From positions 1 through 9,894 of the forward strand of contig CALBJX010000013.1 of the NCBI GenBank assembly GCA_937893015.1: a stretch of 9,894 bases of DNA. Direction: 5' to 3'. Below the pieces are notes generated by a model, which was given only the letters and a program-made list of their open reading frames with translations, searched no databases and was not told where the DNA came from. Below, piece after piece: positions 5,666 to 9,894 of the stretch (position 1 is the first letter of the stretch; every line of letters begins with the position of its first letter). A program made the translations under genes and the position numbers. The stretch is from an uncultured Verrucomicrobiales bacterium (lineage in GTDB: Bacteria > Verrucomicrobiota > Verrucomicrobiia > Verrucomicrobiales > Akkermansiaceae).

Positions 5666-6793
5666 ATGACCGACGTCTGCCAGCCCTGTGAGGAGAACCC
5701 GCGTTTCCTGCGCGAGCAGCTCCTCACCTACCTCGGCAACAAACGCGCCCTGCTCGGCAGCATCGGGGAGGCGGTCTGTGCCGTGCGGCAACGCCTCGGC
5801 GGCCGCCGTCTGGCAGCGGCGGATCTGTTTGCGGGCTCGGGGGTGGTCACCCGCTTCCTGAAACAGCACAGCGAGCTTCTTGTCACCAACGACACGGAGG
5901 ATTACGTGCGCGTGCTCAACACCTGCTACACCGCCAACATGAACGCGGAGAAGCAAGCGGAGATTGCCGGCGTGTATCACGAGCTGACGGATAGACTGGC
6001 ACACGAGTGCCGCCCGGGCTTCATCACAGAGCTTTACGCCCCGCAGGATGACGCCGCCATCACCCGCGACGACCGCGCCTTCTACACCCGCCGCAATGCC
6101 CTGTATTTGGACACGGCGCGTTCCCTCATCGCAGAGCTGCCCGAGAACATGCAAGCCTTCTTCCTCGCCCCGCTGCTGACACAGGCCTCCGTCCACACCA
6201 ACACGGGCGGCGTGTTCAAAGGTTTTTACAAGGATGCCGCGGGCATCGGTTGCTTCGGCGGGCAAGGCAAGCATGCATTGGAGCGCATCTGCGGCGAGAT
6301 TCAGCTCTGCCTGCCTGTTTTCTCAAACTTTGAGAGCGAGGTCCGCATCCTGCAGGCGGACGCAGAAGAAGCCGCCCGGCAGCTGACGGCGCAGGGCACA
6401 GCGCTCGACCTCGTCTACCTCGACCCGCCCTACAACCAACACCCCTACGGCAGCAACTATTTCATGCTGAACCTGCTCGCCCGCAACGAGCGCCCGAGCG
6501 CCATCTCCCGCGTCTCCGGCATCCCCAGCGACTGGAACCGCTCGCCCTACAACAGCCGCCCCGCCGCTCTGCCCGCCCTGCTCTCCCTGCTGGCGTCCTG
6601 CCCCGCCTCCCACATCCTGCTCTCCTACAACTCGGAAGGCTTTATCGCCCGCGAGGAGCTGGAGTCTCAGCTGCGCAGGATGGGCCGCCTCACCACCGCC
6701 GAGGTGCCCTACAACACCTACCGCGCCTCCCGCAATCTTGCCGCACGCGCCCCGAAGGTGACGGAATACCTGTTCCTGTTAGAGCGCACCTGA
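5666..6793 (+). CDS. D12-class N6-adenine DNA methyltransferase (solitary)
   Basis: The enzyme is predicted to transfer a methyl group from S-adenosylmethionine to the N6 of adenine in a specific DNA site. The 375 residues show the D12 (alpha) order: LTYLGNKRALL (20-30, motif X), DLFAGSG (53-59, SAM-binding motif I), then about 195 residues that should carry target recognition, then the catalytic DPPY at 253-256 in LDPPYNQHPYGSNYF. The recognition site cannot be read from sequence. No endonuclease lies beside it, so it looks like an orphan methylase for regulation, repair or replication marking, or a relic of a restriction system. An alternative ATG at 5639 would add nine residues. I prefer 5666 because a -10-like box lies between the two. 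The gene follows the GHL10 stop by 36 nt. No mobile-element genes flank it. Confidence 0.9.
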   Translation: MTDVCQPCEENPRFLREQLLTYLGNKRALLGSIGEAVCAVRQRLGGRRLAAADLFAGSGVVTRFLKQHSELLVTNDTEDYVRVLNTCYTANMNAEKQAEIAGVYHELTDRLAHECRPGFITELYAPQDDAAITRDDRAFYTRRNALYLDTARSLIAELPENMQAFFLAPLLTQASVHTNTGGVFKGFYKDAAGIGCFGGQGKHALERICGEIQLCLPVFSNFESEVRILQADAEEAARQLTAQGTALDLVYLDPPYNQHPYGSNYFMLNLLARNERPSAISRVSGIPSDWNRSPYNSRPAALPALLSLLASCPASHILLSYNSEGFIAREELESQLRRMGRLTTAEVPYNTYRASRNLAARAPKVTEYLFLLERT

Positions 6794-6795
6794 AC

Positions 6796-6845
6796 CCGCC
6801 CCGCAGTGCCCGGGGAGCGGCTTCCTTTCCCGTCGTTCTTTCTTT
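6796..6845 (+). terminator. Possible weak terminator after the methyltransferase
   Basis: A 7-bp GC stem with one bulged A (6796-6802 with 6813-6820) is followed by a pyrimidine-rich stretch (6821-6845) rather than a clean T run. It lies directly after the methyltransferase stop and before the fabD promoter. The call is tentative. Confidence 0.35.
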
Positions 6846-6848
6846 AAC

Positions 6849-6877
6849 TTGACTTTTTCCATTCTCGGGATTAGCAT
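6849..6877 (+). promoter_or_regulatory. Sigma70-type promoter of fabD
   Basis: TTGACT (6849-6854) and TAGCAT (6872-6877) are separated by 17 bp. The -10 ends 10 nt before the ATG at 6888, so the leader would be about 4 nt or absent. Confidence 0.55.
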
Positions 6878-6887
6878 GGATGCAACT

Positions 6888-7811
6888 ATGAAAGCAGTTC
6901 TTCTTTTCCCCGGACAGGGTGCCCAGAAAGTGGGCATGGGCAAGGATTTGTATGAGACCTACCCCGCCGCTCGCGAGCTGATGGATGCAGCGGATGCCGC
7001 TCTCGGCTTTCCCCTGACGAAGGTGATGTTCGACGGCCCCGATGCGGAGCTGACCCGCACCTGCTATTGCCAGCCCGCGCTCTACCTGCATGGTCTTGCG
7101 ATTTGGAAAGTGCTCAGCAACCTCGTTGATATCGAACCCGTGGCCGCGGCAGGTCTCTCCCTCGGCGAGTTCACCGCGCATGCCGCAGCGGGCACTTTCG
7201 CCATGGAAGACGGCCTCAAACTCGTGCAGAAACGCGGCGCCTACATGGAGGAAGCCTGCCAAGCCGCCCCCAGCACCATGGCCGCCTTCATCGGCGGTTC
7301 CCCGGAGGCGCTGCAGCAGCTGGCCGCCGAGTGCGACATCGACGTGGCCAACTACAACTGCCCCGGGCAGACGGTCGTCTCCGGCTCCCACGAGGGTGTG
7401 GACAAAGCCATTGCAGGCGCCAAGGCTGCGGGCTTCAAGCTCGCCAAGAAGCTCAACGTTGCGGGTGCCTACCACAGCCGTTTCATGAAATCTGCCCAAG
7501 AAAAACTTCTGCCCGAGCTCACCGCCACCCCCATGCAGATGCCCGCCTGCCCCGTCTACTGCAACTACGAGGCCCGCACCGTGACCGACACGGACGACGT
7601 GCGCACCATGCTCGGGGCGCAGGTCTGCGGCTCCGTCCGCTGGGCGGACAGCATGCAGAAGCTCGTGGACGCGGGCGAACGTCTCTTCATCGAGATGGGA
7701 CCGGGCAAGACCCTCGCCGGCATGATGGGCCGCATCTGTAAAGAGGCACGCGTCATCTCCATCGAGGACGTCGTGAGCCTGCAGGCCGCCGTCGAAGAGC
7801 TGAAGGCCTGA
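6888..7811 (+). CDS. fabD: Malonyl-CoA:ACP transacylase
   Basis: FabD moves the malonyl group from malonyl-CoA to acyl carrier protein, supplying the extender for type II fatty-acid synthesis in the cytoplasm. The 307 residues match the usual length of about 310. Motifs are LLFPGQGAQKVGMG (5-18, oxyanion-forming Gln), the nucleophile Ser91 in AGLSLGEF, Arg116 in KRGAYM, which holds the malonyl carboxylate, and catalytic His196 in GAYHSRFM. The residue before the nucleophile is Leu where many relatives have His (GLSLG for GHSLG). I start at ATG 6888 because it gives the canonical MKAVLLFPGQG. ATG 6876 (four more residues, GGGA at a fair distance) is the alternative, but the predicted -10 box overlaps it. 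No fabH, fabG or acpP is adjacent, so the gene is outside the common fab cluster in this window. Confidence 0.96.
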   Translation: MKAVLLFPGQGAQKVGMGKDLYETYPAARELMDAADAALGFPLTKVMFDGPDAELTRTCYCQPALYLHGLAIWKVLSNLVDIEPVAAAGLSLGEFTAHAAAGTFAMEDGLKLVQKRGAYMEEACQAAPSTMAAFIGGSPEALQQLAAECDIDVANYNCPGQTVVSGSHEGVDKAIAGAKAAGFKLAKKLNVAGAYHSRFMKSAQEKLLPELTATPMQMPACPVYCNYEARTVTDTDDVRTMLGAQVCGSVRWADSMQKLVDAGERLFIEMGPGKTLAGMMGRICKEARVISIEDVVSLQAAVEELKA

Positions 7812-7835
7812 CCCCTGTTTTTCCCGTTCTTCTTC

Positions 7836-7870
7836 AACCGCATCCGGCCGCCGCGCCGGGTGCGGTTCGT
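7836..7870 (+). terminator. Hairpin terminator after fabD (weak T run)
   Basis: A 13-bp stem (7836-7848 with 7855-7867) with a single G-U wobble has a 6-nt loop. It lies 25 nt after the fabD stop and just ahead of the next promoter. The stem ends in TT and the following bases (CGTCGTC) are not a T run, so termination efficiency is uncertain. It resembles the kbl terminator in architecture. Confidence 0.55.
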
Positions 7871-7889
7871 CGTCGGACGGAATCCGCCC

Positions 7890-7918
7890 TTGATAGGTCT
7901 GGTGCGCTGTGGTAGACT
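7890..7918 (+). promoter_or_regulatory. Sigma70-type promoter of the lipoprotein pair
   Basis: TTGATA (7890-7895) and TAGACT (7913-7918) are separated by 17 bp. The -10 ends 9 nt before the ATG. GGCGGGGA lies between the -10 and the ATG, so it could act as a ribosome site only if transcription begins unusually early. Confidence 0.6.
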
Positions 7919-7927
7919 GGCGGGGAC

Positions 7928-8662
7928 ATGAAAAAATGGCTCCTTCTCCTTGTGTCTGTCCTGCTTCTGACGGATTGCACCCCACCACCCGTGGGATATC
8001 CGTATTCGCCGCTGGTGACGAAGCGCCGCGCCGCCCTGAAGGACAATCTCGTCGCGCTGCTGCCCGCAGAAGAGCAGAGAGAACAGGCCGCAAAGGAGGA
8101 GGCCGAGTGGATTGCCGACACGGCATACAAGGCCGCTGCGGGCATCTCCCGCATCAATGATTCTCACTTCCCGGGCTGGGCGGGCAACGCGCTCATCAAT
8201 GCGCGTCTGCAGGACCGCGGCCTGTGCTGGCACTACCAACACGACATGTACCGCGAGCTGCGCCGCCGCCCGTTGCACTTCTTCCGCATCGGCTGCTGCG
8301 TGCGCGATGAGGCCAAACCCTCCGAGCACAACTGCGTGTATGTCGCCCCGCGAGAGGCGGCATGGCCGCAGGCCTGGGTGCTGGATGCATGGATGTGGAA
8401 CGGCCGCCTGAAGGTGGATGACGCCCGTCGGCTCAGCCCCCGCCGCTGGAGCGACCTGCCGGGCGTCTGCACCACGCAATCGAGCTACTACCCCGAGGGG
8501 CATCGCTACCCCATCGAGCACTGGAGCGTGCTGCGGGCCGTGGACGGCGATTACCAAGGCTACTGGACGGAGGAATCCCGGCAATCCTCCCAATACCGCC
8601 GCATGCAGGAGAACATCCGCCGCGGCATGACGGAGCACCCCGACAAACTCATCAATTACTGA
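7928..8662 (+). CDS. Predicted lipoprotein with transglutaminase/papain-like Cys-His-Asp pattern (paralogue 1)
   Basis: I do not recognise a named gene. The 244-aa protein has an N-terminal K2-K3, a hydrophobic run (W4-L14) and Cys17 (LLLTDC), suggesting a lipoprotein signal. Asp at the -1 position is atypical, so plain membrane anchoring is possible. Residues 30-75 look helical and charged. The core has Cys100 at the start of a helix (RGLCWHYQHDMYREL), a strand (FFRIGCCV, 118-125), His134 (SEHNCVYV) and Asp153 (WVLDAWMWNG). This order of Cys-helix, His-strand and Asp-strand is that of transglutaminase-like and papain-fold enzymes, so a thiol hydrolase or crosslinking activity in the envelope is a reasonable inference, not a demonstrated one. 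A C-terminal motif YYPEGH..P.EHW is shared with the next gene, which starts inside its stop codon (TGATG), so the two form an operon. Confidence 0.85.
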   Translation: MKKWLLLLVSVLLLTDCTPPPVGYPYSPLVTKRRAALKDNLVALLPAEEQREQAAKEEAEWIADTAYKAAAGISRINDSHFPGWAGNALINARLQDRGLCWHYQHDMYRELRRRPLHFFRIGCCVRDEAKPSEHNCVYVAPREAAWPQAWVLDAWMWNGRLKVDDARRLSPRRWSDLPGVCTTQSSYYPEGHRYPIEHWSVLRAVDGDYQGYWTEESRQSSQYRRMQENIRRGMTEHPDKLINY

Positions 8663-9429
8663 TGATGCGCCGCCTGATCCTATGTTGTGTCTGCTGGGTC
8701 GCCGCGTTCGGTGCGGTGTCCTGCGTCTCCGCCCCCACGGCGGCGCAGATGCTGACCCCCGCCGCCCTGCAGGAACAAGCGCAGACCGCAAAGCGCCTGC
8801 TCGCCCTGCTGCCGGCGGAACAACAGGCCCTCCCCGAGGCGCAGGCGGAAGCCCGTTGGCTGGGGGCTGCCGTACACCGCGGCGCCGCAGCGGTGGCGCG
8901 GGTGAATGATCCCGTCCTCTCCGGCTGGCTGCACAACCGCATGGTGAACTCCACCTTCCGCCTCCGCCAGCGCGGGCTCTGCTGGCAATACCAGCACGAC
9001 CTCTACCGCGAGCTGCGCCGCCGCCCGCTGCGCTTCTTCCGCATCGGCTGCTGCGTGTTGGACCAAGGCCGGGGCTCCGAACACCACTGCCTCTACCTCT
9101 GCGAGAAAGAGCACGGCACATGGCAGAGCGGCCTCGTCTTCTGTGCGTGGCGCTACAGCGGCATCATCAAATGGTACGATGCGCAAACGCTCGCCGATCG
9201 CCGCTGCGGGGATGAGCCCTCTGTCACCCTCTTCCTCAACCGCTACTATCCCGAGGGGCACAGCCTCCCCATGGAGCACTGGGTGCGCGTCCGTTCCGAC
9301 GGCGGCGGCATGCGCGACTACCTCAACAGCGACACAGCGGAGGGTGCCGCCACCCGCCAAGCACAACTCATGCGCGACAACTGTGCCCGCGGCCTGCAGC
9401 AGCGGCGGGGGAAAGCCACCGATTATTGA
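8662..9429 (+). CDS. Predicted lipoprotein, paralogue 2 of the transglutaminase/papain-like pair, catalytic Asp replaced
   Basis: The 255-aa protein is a tandem paralogue of the preceding gene and overlaps its stop by one base (TGATG), so translation is probably coupled. No ribosome site is evident. The signal is R3-R4, a hydrophobic stretch and a standard lipobox AVSC with Cys21. The shared core RGLCWQYQHDLYREL...FFRIGCCV carries Cys107 and SEHHCLYL carries His141. The third position, Asp153 in the sister, is Cys161 here (FCAWRYSG for LDAWMWNG). The YYPEGH..PMEHW motif is kept. Across the 29-codon core 26 residues are identical, while the flanks have diverged. Loss of the acidic residue suggests a weakened or regulatory partner, or a different catalytic arrangement. 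Two adjacent starts exist (8662, 8665); the first gives the exact overlap. Function is unknown. Confidence 0.84.
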   Translation: MMRRLILCCVCWVAAFGAVSCVSAPTAAQMLTPAALQEQAQTAKRLLALLPAEQQALPEAQAEARWLGAAVHRGAAAVARVNDPVLSGWLHNRMVNSTFRLRQRGLCWQYQHDLYRELRRRPLRFFRIGCCVLDQGRGSEHHCLYLCEKEHGTWQSGLVFCAWRYSGIIKWYDAQTLADRRCGDEPSVTLFLNRYYPEGHSLPMEHWVRVRSDGGGMRDYLNSDTAEGAATRQAQLMRDNCARGLQQRRGKATDY

Positions 9430-9538
9430 TTTTCCCCCCATCGCCGATAGAATGACGGGCCCGGGGGAAAGGGCACTGCAACAGGGGTAACAACCGCCAC
9501 AGGCAACGGAAAGGCGTCATCCCTCTCATTCCGCCAAG

Positions 9539-9567
9539 TTCCCGGTCGGGAAAAAGGGCATTTTTTT
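9539..9567 (+). terminator. Possible weak terminator of the lipoprotein operon
   Basis: A 5-bp stem (TTCCC 9539-9543 with GGGAA 9548-9552, loop GGTC) is followed eight bases later by seven T residues (9561-9567). The stem is short and the T run displaced. It competes with an 11-bp stem formed by 9546-9556 and 9582-9592. No better stop is seen between the lipoprotein stop and the tRNA promoter. Confidence 0.3.
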
Positions 9568-9599
9568 CACGCTGCGCCGCACTTTTTCCCGAAATTCGC

Positions 9600-9628
9600 T
9601 TGACATCCCCGCCGCTGCGGCGTATACT
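9600..9628 (+). promoter_or_regulatory. Strong sigma70-type promoter of tRNA-Gln
   Basis: TTGACA (9600-9605) is a perfect -35 and TATACT (9623-9628) is a near-perfect -10, with 17 bp between them. The mature tRNA begins 34 nt after the -10. The spacer contains a GC dyad (CGCCG 9610-9614 with CGGCG 9618-9622). GC-rich sequence around a tRNA start is common under stringent control, but the base at the start point cannot be fixed here. Confidence 0.85.
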
Positions 9629-9662
9629 CCGCCCGTCCTGAGACATCAGGGCGCTACAGAAC

Positions 9663-9734
9663 AGGGATATGGTGTAATTGGCAACACATCGGTTTCTGGC
9701 ACCGCTATTTGGGGTTCGAGTCCCTATATCCCTA
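9663..9734 (+). tRNA. tRNA-Gln, anticodon CTG
   Basis: The sequence folds as a full cloverleaf. The acceptor stem AGGGATA (9663-9669) pairs with TATCCCT (9727-9733). The D stem GTGT/ACAC has G18-G19 in the loop, the anticodon stem has loop TTCTGGC (9694-9700) with CTG at 9696-9698, the variable loop has four bases, and the T arm TGGGG/CCCTA has loop TTCGAGT. The anticodon reads CAG glutamine codons. CCA is not encoded (the discriminator A is followed by CTA), so it must be added after transcription. Oddities are an A1-U72 pair instead of the U1-A72 common in bacterial tRNA-Gln, discriminator A73, and an unpaired T-C at 27-43. A leader hairpin (9634-9641 with 9646-9653) precedes it, and a strong terminator follows, so it is a single-gene unit. 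Confidence 0.93.
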
Positions 9735-9738
9735 CTAC

Positions 9739-9789
9739 AAAGCAGCTTCAACATCGGTCATCTCTGACGAGTTGGAGCTGTTTTGTTTT
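9739..9789 (+). terminator. Rho-independent terminator of tRNA-Gln
   Basis: A 14-bp stem with two G-U wobbles (9739-9752 with 9771-9784) has an 18-nt loop that can itself pair GTCA with TGAC. It runs into TTTTGTTTT (9781-9789). It starts four bases after the mature tRNA end. Confidence 0.88.
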
Positions 9790-9834
9790 CGGGCTGCAAA
9801 CCTTGCAACTTCAAGTGTTGATCCCTTGAAGAGT

Positions 9835-9874
9835 TTTGACATCCTTGACAACTTGACCCCTTGCACACTTGCAC
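9835..9874. repeat. Degenerate 8-nt tandem repeat, five units
   Basis: Five consecutive 8-nt units start at 9835, 9843, 9851, 9859 and 9867, with consensus near CCTTGACA (unit 5 is ACTTGCAC). Further CTTGA/TTCAAG words occur just upstream (9801-9834), including an imperfect inverted pair (AACTTCAAG and CTTGAAGAGTT). The array lies in the gene-free right edge after the tRNA terminator. I see no gene in 9790-9894. Several units contain TTGACA-like words, which could mimic -35 boxes. Confidence 0.7.
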
Positions 9875-9894
9875 GCGGGGGGGCGATTTGTGAG

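Noticed and set aside
5666..6793. Restriction-modification or phage-defence island
   Set aside because: Only the methyltransferase is recognisable. Neighbours are GHL10 and fabD, and there is no nuclease, helicase, integrase or transposase in the window.
6849..6887. Upstream starts of fabD (TTG 6849, ATG 6876)
   Set aside because: TTG 6849 coincides with the predicted -35 and ATG 6876 overlaps the predicted -10. FabD relatives begin at the MKAVLLFPGQG start. ATG 6876 remains possible if that promoter is not real.
9431..9470. Stem 9431-9438 with 9463-9470 as the lipoprotein operon terminator
   Set aside because: The stem is 8 bp with a 24-nt loop and is followed by purine-rich sequence, with no T run on either strand.
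9368..9754. Minus-strand ORF of 128 codons at the right edge
   Set aside because: It runs antisense through the tRNA-Gln gene, its promoter and the end of the second lipoprotein gene, and looks like a tRNA shadow.

Overview
This window is about 9.9 kb of GC-rich bacterial chromosome. It holds housekeeping genes plus one small lineage-type lipoprotein operon. The protein sequences (HU with a lysine/cysteine tail, Kbl, PdxJ, PurH, FabD) and a tRNA-Gln without an encoded CCA suggest the Verrucomicrobiota, possibly near Akkermansia. That placement is an impression from memory and was not tested.

Layout, left to right. (1) 1-818: 3' two thirds of kbl (glycine C-acetyltransferase), + strand. It ends at a strong terminator that sits back to back with the terminator of the converging HU gene. 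(2) 942-1259: HU-family DNA-binding protein, - strand. (3) 1260-1651: a gene-free stretch with a promoter, two minus-strand terminators and a large composite palindrome built from 7-nt tandem units. (4) 1652-2392: pdxJ, - strand. (5) 2393-2482: a perfect 27-bp hairpin, also built from 7-nt units. (6) 2483-4039: purH, - strand, probably transcribed together with pdxJ. (7) 4040-4210: divergent promoter region with a 14-bp palindrome. (8) 4211-5629: secreted GHL10/DUF187 glycoside-hydrolase-like protein, + strand. (9) 5666-6793: solitary D12-class adenine DNA methyltransferase. (10) 6888-7811: fabD. (11) 7928-8662 and 8662-9429: two overlapping paralogous predicted lipoproteins. They carry a Cys...His...Asp pattern that I read as a transglutaminase/papain-like fold. 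(12) 9600-9789: promoter, tRNA-Gln(CTG) and terminator, followed by an 8-nt tandem repeat at the right edge.

There is no single large defence or biosynthetic cluster here. The observations most worth following are four. First, the two lipoprotein paralogues form a putative active/degenerate enzyme pair. Second, 7- and 8-nt repeat arrays occur in the intergenic gaps and bracket pdxJ with hairpins. Third, promoter-like -10 hexamers lie only 6-10 nt before the start codons of five genes, which suggests widespread leaderless or near-leaderless transcription. Fourth, a methyltransferase is present with no visible restriction partner.

The genes mostly work in unrelated core pathways: threonine/glycine metabolism, nucleoid structure, PLP synthesis, purine synthesis, envelope glycan processing, DNA methylation, fatty-acid initiation and translation. 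The one metabolic link is that PdxJ makes the PLP precursor that Kbl needs as cofactor.
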